Positions 35,101 to 43,900 of a DNA stretch of 64,000 nt are shown here, piece after piece (the first letter of the stretch is position 1; each line of letters begins with the position of its first letter). The notes beneath the pieces were generated by a model that worked only from the letters and a program-made list of their open reading frames with translations, made no database searches and had not been told where the DNA came from. The position numbers were made by a program, and so were the translations under genes. The stretch is taken from positions 10,128,790 through 10,192,789 of the forward strand of contig JABAKD010000027.1 of the NCBI GenBank assembly GCA_012845835.1, read 5' to 3'. The DNA comes from Undaria pinnatifida (taxonomy: Eukaryota; Sar; Phaeophyceae; Laminariales; Alariaceae).

Positions 35101-35921
35101 CGCCGCCGGTGAACCCGGACGACTGCAGGTGAGGGGGGAAACGGGGAGGGGGAGGGGAGGGGGGGGGGGGGGGGCGGATAATAAGGGGGTGGGAAGGAAG
35201 AACCCGGTAGGGGGGAGGGGGGAACGGAAGGAGGGCGAGAGGGAAAAGGGGGAGGGAGAGAGGAAGGGAGGGAGCGAACGAGGGGAGATGGAGGGGGGGG
35301 GAAACAAAAGGGGAGGTGGGAGGAGAAGGAAGGGCGATTCCTGGAAGAGTCAAGACTTCGCAATCCGCGAGGCTTATTCGTTCGTGGTTGTAGTAGCTAT
35401 GATGGCGGTGGTGTCGCTGAGGGTTATGATGGTGGCAGTGTAGTGGGCGGTGGTGGTAGTGGTTGTGGTGGTGATGATAGTTGTGTTGGTGTGCGCCAGG
35501 CGTAGTTTACCTTGTTCGTTCAACCATGTGTGCTGGTACCCCTCCCCCTCCCCCCCCTTCCCTCCGACTGGTGCTTCGTCTCGAAAGGGATGCGTCGTCA
35601 ATGGCCAAATGACTAAGACAAGCAACAAATGAGCACGCCCCCTCCCCCCCCCCCCCGCGCCAAGTCTCTTCCCAATCCCTCCCCCCGCCGTCCGCCGCCC
35701 GCACACCGTCCGCTCCACCCCTCCCCAGGCCCGCTGATCACGAGACAAGACACAGCCGCGTCTCCTCTGACTCCGCGACGAGCTCAATCACCGGCGAAAT
35801 TGCTGGTGGGAGCCAAGCAGCGTTCGACCGACTGCAAAAGCCGCTTCTTGGCTCCAGAGCCGCCGCAGCAAGAGTTAAGGCCCACGCCCGCACGTCAAGC
35901 TCTGATTTGACCGACGTGTAA
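10051..35921 (+). CDS. CSC1/OSCA-like (TMEM63-related) osmosensitive cation channel, 26 exons
   Basis: Predicted plasma- or endomembrane mechanosensitive/hyperosmolality-gated cation channel. I threaded these exons by splice site, phase and family order: 10051-10074 (tentative), 10243-10444, 11437-11609, 12060-12206, 13819-13901, 15401-15523, 17093-17186, 18500-18676, 19568-19676, 19932-20113, 20581-20736, 20910-20960, 21773-21868, 22574-22654, 24130-24194, 26521-26602, 27731-27811, 29516-29593, 30936-31028, 31278-31360, 31763-31802, 32156-32275, 34186-34238, 34419-34565, 34874-35128, 35729-35921. The sum is 2,988 nt, 995 aa plus TAA, with no frame break. Diagnostic family strings are VYAPR, RLAGMDAYCLVRF, STTGFVTF, FWSIPVTLVQ, GYLPVVALLL, YGWIYPTLLL and YVPKYESGG. 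All introns are GT-AG except the one after 32275 (GC-AG). The weakest parts are the 8-codon first exon and 20910-20960. Plant OSCAs are nearer 770 aa; the extra length is mainly low-complexity cytosolic insertions and the tail. Confidence 0.85.
10243..12206 (+). other. N-terminal membrane block of the OSCA-like channel
   Basis: Three exons carry the N-terminal region that Pfam calls RSN1_TM. The first (10243-10444) begins FVTTLMLNTVIGAVIW, a membrane helix at about residues 9-30, and runs into the conserved VYAPR. The second (11437-11609) completes a split glycine codon to give LRLAGMDAYCLVRF, then a helix ending in LVLTPVYAL. The third (12060-12206) has a helix starting WATLVFAYLF and ends RYTTK. 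Homology clearly starts at FVTT, five codons before the first in-frame ATG (10258), so a short upstream coding exon is needed. ATG at 10051 followed by 8 codons and a GTATAT donor at 10075 fits in phase 0 and would begin MLGTTTAI. A different upstream exon is possible. Confidence 0.8.
11090..11290 (+). repeat. Dispersed CGTGCTCCGTCCCGGCAT repeat, copy 1 (intronic)
   Basis: Contains CCCTTCATGCGACTC, CGCCGAACACCTTACG, the CTCCGTCCCGGCAT box, GGGATGCGACGGTCTA and GTCATACGACTAC. Copies are at 29625-29815 (+), 20440-20545 (+, partial), 49300-49410 (-) and 49495-49585 (-). Confidence 0.6.
12330..12745 (+). repeat. Decayed tandem copies of the exon 12060-12206 donor junction
   Basis: Four copies of the exon's 3' end plus intron start follow the real junction (donor after 12206). 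The first (12337-12393) still reads EYLTKRNPDVATQARYTAK but its donor GT has become AT. Later copies end near 12525, 12634 and 12740 and are progressively decayed. The ...TTTTGTTGGT...GTGTATGTGCGTG intron sequence is repeated with each. Confidence 0.8.
14540..14640 (-). repeat. Dispersed ACTTGGAATTAGT repeat, minus orientation
   Basis: Reverse-strand copy: CTATACTAACTCCAAGT and CCCCGAAAATGGGTTTCCAG match the complement of 24640-24735. Confidence 0.5.
14886..15062 (+). repeat. TTCTTG microsatellite
   Basis: Interrupted TTGTTC/TTCTTG hexamers in the intron 13902-15400 of the channel gene, almost free of A on the sense strand. Confidence 0.75.
15640..15800 (+). repeat. Decayed copies of the exon 15401-15523 donor junction
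   Basis: The real junction contains AAGGGTGCACCGATATATCA and then CAG|GTATGAT. Copies are AAGGGGGCACCGATTTATCA at 15661-15680, and GACACCGATTTTATCGCAG followed by GTGTGAGGG at 15777-15803. The last still has a plausible GT donor. Confidence 0.75.
16020..16815 (+). repeat. Decayed upstream copies of the exon 17093-17186 acceptor junction
   Basis: The real acceptor region reads GTCGTGATTTTCCAG|GGTTC then CGATTTCCGTGCGACTG. Upstream copies are at about 16022-16085, 16283-16345 and 16748-16812 with GTGATTGG, GGTTCGGCGATTCCCTTGCG and GACTG. Each is preceded by a similar CAAGGTCTATACACAGCCCT-type intron segment, so larger units (250-460 bp) were duplicated. Confidence 0.75.
17578..17655 (+). repeat. 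GGCTTG hexanucleotide microsatellite
   Basis: About 12 near-perfect GGGCTT units in the intron 17187-18499 of the channel gene. The long minus-strand K-P-K-P frame across it is a product of the repeat. Confidence 0.85.
18953..19283 (+). repeat. GTCT tetranucleotide microsatellite
   Basis: Long GTCT/GTCG arrays (purest at 19195-19265) in the intron 18677-19567, A-poor on the sense strand. Confidence 0.85.
20440..20545 (+). repeat. Dispersed CCCGCAT repeat, partial copy
   Basis: Degenerate match to 11215-11290: TTTCCCGCATTGTAGG, GTCTATGGTCA and GAGTACACC in the same order. Confidence 0.4.
23318..24090 (+). repeat. CTTGT/CTTGC pentanucleotide array (~770 bp)
   Basis: CTTGT units (23322-23427) followed by blocks of CTTGC (23500-23610, 23640-23970) with CTGCC and CTTGT interruptions, ending 40 bp before the exon at 24130. 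Because the unit length is 5, all frames on both strands stay open; the long L-A-L-P-C and G-K-A-R-Q frames are artefacts. Confidence 0.95.
24625..24735 (+). repeat. Dispersed ACTTGGAATTAGT-type repeat
   Basis: Contains GGAAACCCATTTTCAGGGAC, ACTTGGAAATAGTATGGG and GGGGTCCTAACGGGGTTAAC, the fullest version of the family along with 33265-33362. Confidence 0.5.
25080..25295 (+). repeat. Interstitial telomere-like tract and two-unit tandem repeat
   Basis: GGGTAGGGTTGGGGTAGGG and GGTTAGGGTTAGGGAT resemble TTAGGG-type telomere repeats, degenerate. The following ~95 bp (TTAGGGATAGGGTCT...GGACTGAACCA) is repeated once at about 25203-25295. Confidence 0.5.
26080..26215 (+). repeat. GGTTC pentanucleotide microsatellite
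   Basis: GGTTC units in the intron 24195-26520 of the channel gene, A-poor on the sense strand. Confidence 0.85.
26925..27010 (+). repeat. Dispersed repeat with TCACAGCTGACGT core
   Basis: TGCAAAGATGAG, AATTTGTCGAGCTCACAGCT and GACGTTGTTGG match 16468-16550. The short core also recurs near 46805 and 46935. Confidence 0.4.
28590..28790 (+). repeat. Dispersed TAGTGCCGG-type repeat, copy 2
   Basis: TAGTGCCGGTTGAGTAGTGC and CGGTTGCCCGTTAGAAAAG correspond to copy 1 at 1610-1790; flanked on the right by the CTTG region. Confidence 0.45.
28840..29150 (+). repeat. Two-unit ~120-bp tandem repeat followed by a CTTG microsatellite
   Basis: GTCGGGAGATCCCTGCTGCG (28839) and GTCGGGAAATCCCTGCTGCG (28954) begin two near-identical units, each ending in CTTGATTG. 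The second runs into about 23 CTTG units (29053-29143). All lie in the intron 27812-29515. Confidence 0.8.
29625..29815 (+). repeat. Dispersed CGTGCTCCGTCCCGGCAT repeat, copy 2 (intronic)
   Basis: Near-full-length match to 11090-11290, starting just 30 bp after the channel donor at 29593. Confidence 0.6.
30220..30400 (-). repeat. Dispersed TAGTGCCGG-type repeat, copy 3
   Basis: Inverted relative to one another, CATAGTGCCGG and CAACCGGCACTATA frame a TGTGTCAAGCGATTTCACAG core related to the core at 1640-1670 on the other strand. Confidence 0.45.
30695..30860 (+). repeat. TGTTGA/TGCTGT low-complexity repeat
   Basis: Triplet-based tract in the intron 29594-30935; the frames through it are repeat products. 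Confidence 0.75.
31403..31465 (+). repeat. CTGCTA microsatellite
   Basis: CTACTGCTACTG units in the intron 31361-31762, with further CTGCTG tracts at 31535-31645. Confidence 0.7.
33265..33362 (+). repeat. Dispersed ACTTGGAATTAGT repeat
   Basis: GAAACCCGTTTTTGGGGGAA, AACTTGGAATTAGTTTAGGG and GGCTCTAAAGGGGTTAACG. A minus-orientation copy lies 600 bp upstream at 32665-32735. Confidence 0.55.
33430..33725 (+). repeat. GGTTT pentanucleotide microsatellite
   Basis: GGTTT/GGTGT units in the GC-AG intron 32276-34185. Frames on both strands through it (W-F-G-L-V and T-K-P-N-Q) are artefacts. Confidence 0.9.
34874..35921 (+). other. C-terminal cytosolic tail exons of the OSCA-like channel
   Basis: Exon 34874-35128 (acceptor after a long C-tract) encodes YVRPAESISMET and a charged, probably cytosolic stretch. 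It splices in phase 2 to 35729-35921, where AG plus G completes an arginine codon before PADHETRHS. The reading frame ends LTDV followed by TAA at 35919-35921. The tail is rich in Ser, Arg and Ala with no recognised domain. The intron between them (35129-35728) is G-rich at its start and C-rich at its end. Confidence 0.8.
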
Positions 35922-35989
35922 GGCCTTTGATATTTTGCGACGATGGTGGTGGCGTTGGCAACGAATTTCGCTAACGGTTGCGTTAATGT

Positions 35990-36650
35990 TTGGGAATTGG
36001 AGTGGGTTGGCGTTGGCCTTGCGTTGGAGTTGGGGTTGTTGGTCCTTTTGTTGGTTCGGTTGGGGTTGGGGCTGGTGCTGGGTTTGGTGTTGTTGGTGGG
36101 GTTGGCGTTGGGAGCTACCTTTTGCGCTGGTGCTAGACGTCGTGATTGGCATTCATGTTGGCGTTGGCGTTGGCACAGCGCTAGCTTGTGCGTTAGTGTT
36201 GGCGTCAGCTTTAGCGTTGGCGTAGCGCTAGCTTGTGCATTAGCGTTGTCGTCAGCTTTAGCGTTGGCGTTAGTGTTGGCGTTGGCGTTGGCGTTAGCGT
36301 TGGCGTTGGCGTTGGCGTTGGCGTTAGCGTTGGCCTTGGCCTTGGCCTTGGCCTTGGCCTTGGCGTTGGCGTTAGCGTTGGCGTTGGCGTTGGCGTTGGC
36401 GTTAGCGTTGGCCATGGCCTTGGCCTTGGCCATGGCCTTAGCGTTGGCGTTGGTATTAGCGTTGACGTTCGCTTTGGCATTGGCGCTAGCATTAGCGTTA
36501 GTGTTACAAGTTAGCGTTGGCGTTGGCGTTAGCGTCCGCGCTCTCACTGGCGTTCGCTTTATCATTGGCGCTAGCGCTGGTGGTAGCGTTAGCACAAGCG
36601 CTAGCGTTAGCGTTGGCGTTAGCGTTTTATGGTTGGAGGTCGGAGACGGA
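35990..36650 (+). repeat. GCGTTG/GCGTTA hexanucleotide array 3' of the channel gene
   Basis: Begins about 70 bp after the TAA of the OSCA-like gene and continues ~650 bp with GCGTTG, GCGTTA, GCCTTG and GCTTTA variants. It may be transcribed as 3' UTR. The 276- and 331-codon frames across it are repeat products. Confidence 0.85.
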
Positions 36651-36659
36651 GGCAGCGGA

Positions 36660-38455
36660 ATCTGCCTAAAGCGTTGCGCGCGCAACGGAAAGAGGGAGAT
36701 AGCATTGGTAATGGTTTTTATGCGATCGAGCATAACTTTGGATTGTGAACGCCTCGTCAGGACAAAGACGTGAAGACAGGCACGACCGACCGAAGACTGA
36801 CCGACCGATATACGCCGAACAGTGGCGGGGAATCATTCCTTCGTTGTTGAACGCACCGGAGATGTAAACTCGTCCGTCGTAAGGGGTAAATACAGTAGTA
36901 CGATTGTAACCGCCAAATAGCTGCCTTTGCTTGGTGTGGGTAAGGTGATGAAACATGGTTCGGTCGCGTGTGCATGGGTCGTGTGCCCAAGTAAAGCGTG
37001 TCTTTCGTTTTCGTATGTGCAGCAGGGGCTTGAGCATGGGCATGGACATGCGAACGGCCGCAGTTACCTGCTCGGCCAAACTTTTTCCGAGCCTTTTGGT
37101 GGCACAGTTTTGTTTATTTTGCCAGTCGCCTTGTGTTTTTTATTTGTTTTTTTGAGTTTATGTTTTATGTATCGAGTTAAAAGCCTCTAAGGAACTTTAG
37201 TAGGAAGTAGAAATGACATGATTTTGGAGTATGCTTGTAAAGACTTGAAGAGGGGCGTGAGCTTCTCCCCGAGCGGAGAAACAGAGGGTTGACCGACTCC
37301 CCACCGTATCCTCTTCGCAGTTAGCGGTTGCATGCGGTATATTAATGAGTGTGTAATTCTCGACGAACTACTACGTACCATGCTTTTTGTTTTTGGGGGG
37401 ACTCCCCCGATTTTGCAGTGTGCATCTGGCCGGATGACGGTATCTCGATTTTTTTGTTCATATTGCGTCTTTCGGGGTGATGTCGCAGGTTTCGTGGGGC
37501 AGGCGGCGACGCAGAAAGACGGCAACGCTGCCCTCTTTTGACCGCGCCACCCGTAGCCGCGGAAGGGGTCCTGCCGAGATGAACGAACGCTCTCCTTTGG
37601 CGAGGTGAAGTGCCGCGGGGTATGTTGTTTTCGTAGCTCTCTCCATCTATGTACGCGTCAATTTCGCGCCTCCGCCAATCATATGACAACTTCACGTCAT
37701 GCGTTGAGTATCACGCTATTCGGCCCGCCCAGCGGTCGACCACGATAGTGTGGCTGGCCACCTATATTGGTTTGGGCCATCAATTTGTGGCAAATATTTT
37801 TGTAATCACCGAGAACTTTGTGCCACTGGCTACTTTTGTACCTTTTACGTTATGCCACCGAGTGCGCTTGTGACACGGAACGCTTTTTTGCCACAGCTGC
37901 GAGGAGCCGTGTACGCAAACGAGTGAGAGACGATCTTGTTGTCCGTTACTCCATCTTAAGACGAGCATCGCTGCGTTGCCTAGACAAGAAACCTCCAGAG
38001 CGGTCACATTCATACAGATTGTTGCAACGGGGGCGTCGGCGACATCGTTCATGGCACTAACAAGCGCGGCACCTGACGCCAAACCTTGACGCGAGAAGAC
38101 CGGTACCCGCCCGTAATGTATGCGGAATTTGGTCCACTTTCGGGGGAACATGTCAAGGCATTTTATGGTGGGGTTGTGGTTTTACCGAACCGTACCGGAC
38201 CGTACGCTTTTCAGTTTACAAAATCGCAAGACGCCACGCACCGTGTAGGACTGTCAAAAACTAAAAAGTCCGGAAAAAGATACAGCGGTGTACTTCTCGC
38301 AAAATGCACCCACATTTTTCTGGGATGAAGAAGTCCTCCTTACGTCTAGGGAACCCCCCCCAGCCGCCAGCGCTCCTCTGTCGAAGTCTACCCCACGCGT
38401 TGTTCCACACGAGAAACGACAACCCCCGGAAGACGGTAGAGGGGGGGGTAAGCAC
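36660..38455. other. Intergenic, no gene recognised
   Basis: Two moderately long minus-strand frames (36666-37079 and 37780-38151) lack any domain, and I could not join them to the - strand gene upstream. They could hide its 3' exons. Confidence 0.35.
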
Positions 38456-38459
38456 ACAA

Positions 38460-39280
38460 CAAATCATACACGGGCAGCCGTGCTCCCCAGAAATAGCTCA
38501 TGGCGACGGGGAAACACCGGAGGCTCGTGCGCATACAATTTGTACCAGGGAGCAGCGTAAATAGGAGGTGAACAAAAGGCACCCCATGCGAGGGGGAGAC
38601 AAAGGAGACACTTGCGCATACAACTCGTTCATAGACGGCCGTGTTCCTGGGAATTAGTCCATGCGACGAGGAGACACCAGGGGCGCGCACGCATACAAAT
38701 CATGCACAGGCAGCCGTGTTCCACAGAAATATCCCATGAGACGGACGGCGAGACACCGCAAGCACGTGCACACACAACCAATACACAGGCAGCCGTACAA
38801 ATAGGAGATAGCCCATGCGACGAGGGGACACCGGGGGCGCGTGCGCATACAGATCATACGCGGGCAGCCGTGTTGCTAGGAAATAGCCCACGCGACCGAG
38901 AGGCACCGGAAACGCGTTCGCATACAACTCATTACACAGGCAGCCTTGCTCCCAGGAGGTAGTCCATGCGGCCGGGAGATAATGGGGGCACGTGCGCATA
39001 CCAAGCACCAACTGGTGACCATGCTCCTAGCGAATAGTCCGTCGTTGATTGGAGGCAACGATGACGCGTATGCGTATTAATCACTCCAAGGTAGACGTGT
39101 TATTAGGAAAAGAGTCCATGCCATGGGGAGTCACCAGGGGCATGAATACAACTCGCACAGGCAACCGTGTTCCTTACTGATAGCCCATGCAATGGCGAGA
39201 CACTGGGTGGGGGGACATGCGCATACAAATCATACAAGGGCAGCCGTGATTCTAGGAAATAAGCCCTGCGACGAGCGCAA
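38460..39280. repeat. Degenerate ~80-bp minisatellite, about ten units
   Basis: Each unit has CATACAAATCATACACGGGC-like, AGCCGTGTTCC, AATAGCCCATGCGACG and AGACACCGGGGGCGCGTGCG-like boxes. CAGCCGTG-type boxes fall near 38474, 38636, 38707, 38789, 38863, 38940, 39160 and 39240. Units differ by 20-30 percent by eye, and there are no unique spacers, so it is not a CRISPR array. Confidence 0.8.
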
Positions 39281-39710
39281 CAACTTTGTGCGGATAAAAT
39301 CGCGACACTCTTTTCGCTGGCGTGCGCATTCCGCAAACCAAATAAATCGGTTCAAGGGGTTGAACTATCCCCAACCCCTCGAGAGATCTCCAGTCTCTTT
39401 CTCGGAAACCCGCCCCTACCTACGGCAAGTTGTTCTCCTCCTCCTTGTCATCTTCGTTTAATGCGCAACTTTGTACCTGGTATTCGCATAAAACAAAACT
39501 CCATTAATCAACAATCACAACCGCGTGAAAGAGATCGGTTCCTTTCACGATGGCCTTGATGCAAATACGAACCGGAAATGAAACTGAACACTAAGAGGAA
39601 CACGCAGCGCATAAAGGCTTGATAAAGCGGTGCTGCGCTGCTCTGCATGCACACAGCAGTGCAACTTAGGCTGGTTAAAGTCGAGGGGATGCGGTATGGC
39701 CCTGCGCTAC

Positions 39711-40955
39711 ATGTAGTCTTCATCCGTTCCAATCTCGTAGTGCGTCGCCTGCAGCTGTTTCTTAAGCGCCTTGTTCTTGTCCGTCTGCGCTTGCCTGTCC
39801 TCCACCGATGTGATCATGCCTTTGGAAGCTCGCTGACCATGGCGTGAGCAGCAACAATGAGAGGAGGGTGAGGGCAGCAGATACAAGAAAAGAGAGAGGA
39901 ATATGTTATCAAAGAGTGCTGGCAGTTCTAAGACAGCGAGAGCAGAGGACACTGAGAAAATTGATACATATGTGTCATCATGAAGCGGAGAAGAGAAGGG
40001 GCAACGTGTTGTCCAAGAGCACTAGGAAAAATGTATCGTAATCGAAAAGAGCGTAATAGCCAGTTGACGATGGCGTCCACAACAACAACATTGGAACGGC
40101 GAGGGTAAGGGGGTTCAGAGAAGATAGGGAGAGGCACGGGTGTCACCATGGAGAAAGGAAGAACGCATCAATAACACGTCGAGAGCAGCGGAGGACAGAA
40201 GACAGAAGCAAAGTGCTGACAACGACGTGGATAGCAACAACAGGAGGGAAATAGCAGAGGACACTGCGAAAGAGAGACAGACATGTTAACACGGGAGAAG
40301 CGGAATGATAGTACATGGAGAGCGGGATCGGATGAGAGAAACACATGTTATCAAAGAGCACGGGCAGGAAGGCATCGATCGCAATCGAGAAGCGCGTGAT
40401 AACCAGCACCAACAGCGTGAATGGCAATGCTGGGAGAGCGAGATACGGAGGACACGGAGAAGAGAGAGACACGCATGTTGTTATCGTGGAGAAAGGAAGC
40501 ACGCGTCAATAAGATAACGAGAAGAAGAGTGGAAAAACTCAAAGAAGAGATAACGATAAACACGTTATGAAATAGTGCAAAGAATAACGGTACTTACGTA
40601 ATCGAGAAGGATGGGATAACACAGTAGTATCGACGTCACATCCAGACGTTCCTGCGACACCGATAATGATTGTTGTCTTTCTGTCCCGGCGACATTCCGA
40701 TGGCGTTGCTGCCGCAGGGGGAACAGAGAAAGATCGACCGACATGTTGTGGAGTCATGTCTGTCTGCCTATGTTGTGGAGGCGTGTCTGCCTTTTTGTCT
40801 GTCTGCCTATGTTGTGGAGGCATGTTTGCCTGTCTGTCTGTCTTGTGTCTGTCTGTCTGTCTGTCTGTCTGCCTGCCTGCCCGTCTGTCTGTCTGTCTGC
40901 CTGTATGTCTGCCTGTTTGTCTTTTAGACTGGCTGGCTGACTGGCTAGCTAGCTA

Positions 40956-40991
<36 letters not shown>

Positions 40992-43900
40992 TTGGTATGT
41001 ACATTGCCCGCTTGCCTACTCGTCTTTTCGTCTGCTATTTTTGTACTAATGTCTTACGGTATTTATGCTTGTCTAAGGGCTCACTGAAATCGCAAGAACG
41101 CTACGTAATCAGGAAGTGCGTGCGAATCTGCGCCGGCATCCCGGCACCTTATGATACTCCATCAGTCCCTCAACACAGTCAACTATCGGTCGTCAGACAG
41201 TTGTCAAGAAGAGGAAGAGGTAGGGGGGCGGGATGGAGAGATAACAGCGGTGGTCGGCAATTTGACGATGATTGACGATGAAGATGATGAGGATAATCGT
41301 GATTATTACGATGACGATGATCATCATCGTTGTGATCATGATCACGATGATGGTGATAATGATTGTATTGGTACCACGCATGCGGTACCTTGTGGAGGGG
41401 CGATGGAGGCCTCTCCTAGACTGCGTGGGTGTCAAAACTACGCTGGCAAGGGGGGGGAGCACGGGGTTGTGGTTCTGCCATGTTTCTTTTTCTGCCAGAG
41501 GTGTTGCATTTAAAGTTTCTGTCAGAAGTCTTGACGGCGTAGGTGATGCATCGCGTTTAGTTTCGATTTATTTTAGGTGTTGCGGGACATCGAGGGAAGA
41601 CTGAATGGGCGGGGGAGAGGGGCCATCGCCTTCTAGGCTACCGATATAGCTCAAAATGACGTGAATTTTGGCGCGCGCGGGGGGGGGGGGGGGTACCGCT
41701 TTGTAGGGTACCGGTAGAACCGAAAGTGGCGTGCGTGTGGCGGGGGGCGGGGTACACCGCTGTCTAGGGTGCCGGGATAACCCAAACTTTCTTGTATGCA
41801 TGTAGTCCGTGTTTGCGTGTTTGCGTGTCATGTATGTTGTTCGTGTTTGTGTGTTTTGCGTGTGATGTATCCCTCGTGACGCAGCCATATGCTTGACCTC
41901 GTCCTTGGCGGAACCTTGTTCAGCGATGTGCTGTGGAAGCGAAGAACAAAGCAAGCGGGTGAAAGCGCCTACCGTACCCACGGAGAGGTTGTGTCCTAGC
42001 ACCCAAACGACACCCAGCTGAAGCCAAGCGGAGCTTGTAGACTAAGTGGGGATCGTTCCGCTTCACTTGAAAGCCGTCTCTATCAAGGAATACCGGGAAT
42101 AGCAAACATAGGTTTGAAGCAACGCTGAGAATAGCAGATGATAAGTAGGTAGCTTATCACGTAATAATTACCAAGGAGCATTGCTGCGGGAAGAGGCATT
42201 TGAGGTCAGTACAATACTAGCCCGTAGGCTACATCTAGCCGTAGAGCATATATCTTGCCGAGTTGGTGATACTTCGTAGAGCGTGGCTATCCCCGTCCCG
42301 GCCACTCTCTACTCTCTGCTCTTCGTCTTTTCTTGTTATGTTGTATTTTCCATACGGCATAGCGTCATAGTTCCGCCGCTGTCTAGCATTCTGGGCATAG
42401 GCCTAGAAAAGACAAAAAGGAGGTAGCCTACGTTCCTACGAACAGGTTTCCTCTTTTCCATTTATTTTTATGTTTGCTTGTTTTTGAGTTCTTTGTGGGC
42501 ATTTTTGTGAGTGACCGATGTTTGAAGCTCATGCTGCGAATTGTCGGATGGAATTCCCAATAATAATATTCATCAAGCGTCTTCTAGCACAGCTAGCTGT
42601 GTCGCAGCGACTACGAGCCTCACAGCAGTAGCTCATCTAACCGCTACTGCTGCAGCGACGGCCATTGCAGCTACGTACCTGCGTGCCAGCTGTGCGTGTG
42701 TTTTGCCCTCTTTAACAGGTTATGAGCCTCGTTTTTTGTACGGCAGCGCGACACGCCTGTCGTACGTACCGTCGTGCGGGGTACAATTCACAGATCAACG
42801 TCTTCGAGGGTCCAATATAGTGTACTGTGCTCGTGTGAAGCCCCCCGTGACGGCGTGGTGAGCATCAGAAGCAGGCAGATAATGGTTCAGAGGAAAGGTG
42901 GTATTGTCGGTTGTGGAGATCGGTATGGCGTGGTGAAGGGCAGACATATGCGGGGAATGGTTCAGAGGGGAGGTAGGTTCATCGCTCGCGGGAAACGGGG
43001 GGTCTCGATGATGTGGATGTGGCTTCGTCCATCTGACTGTGAGGTTTGAGTTGGCTGGACTTGACGCATTCAATACTGGTCGGCTGGCGAACGAAGCGAA
43101 CGAGCTGCCTTTAGCCCTCATCGCTACAAAAACACATTGAAAGCGGCAGGCACCCCAGGCAGAAACAAAAGAGGAGACCTCCGTATTACCGGAAAGGAAT
43201 GGCCTTCAACACCTAGCCAACGAATATCCAGCCGGCGAGAGTGTTTTCTGCCGCTGCCACAGAATAGCATCTAGCTAACGAGAGCATTTCCTGCCACCGG
43301 CACAGAATTCTTGTCGAGGTGCAGTCAGCCAAATCGCCCCATAGTTTGAGCGTTTGTGTGGAGAACTCACGTGTGTCCGCATGGCGTCCGTTTCCCAGTC
43401 GAATTTGTGGTTCCCCATGGTGAAATGAGTCCGCGACAGATCCGCTTTCACCTCTTTTGCTAGCCCCTTGTTTCCCACGAGCTTCACCTGGAAACGTCAT
43501 AGCGAGCAAGATATACCGCCATCAATCAATCAATCAGTCAATCAATCAATCAATCAATGCTGATAAACATTCCGTGAAGTAGAGGATATACTTCTTTCTT
43601 TGGTCTCCTTTTTATTAGCTTCTTCTCTCTACGGCTGTTTCATGCGTGAATGGCTTGACTCTATAACCCTAACGCCAATGCCAGGTATACCGTGACCCTA
43701 TACACCCTAACGCCAATGTTAGGTATACCCTAACCCTGCATATATAATCCCCATGTTTCCCATCCGATAGTGAGGCCTGCTACGATAGGGGTGGCGATTT
43801 TCGGCCAAGAACAATTTTCTGAAATTCGGGACTCCTAAACCCAATATCGCTGGCATGTCATTTTGCTTTCGGCATCAATTTGTTCGTTTTATACCTGGGA

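Noticed and set aside
35738-36773. 331-codon minus and 276-codon plus frames near 36 kb
   Set aside because: Both are translations of the GCGTTG hexamer array; the minus frame also overlaps the last channel exon antisense.
37780-38151. 123-codon minus frame as a gene or 3' exon
   Set aside because: No motif, no convincing splice sites joining it to the repeat-protein gene.
38460-39280. Possible CRISPR array
   Set aside because: Repeats are ~80 bp, contiguous and diverged, with no unique spacers or cas genes, in a eukaryotic context.
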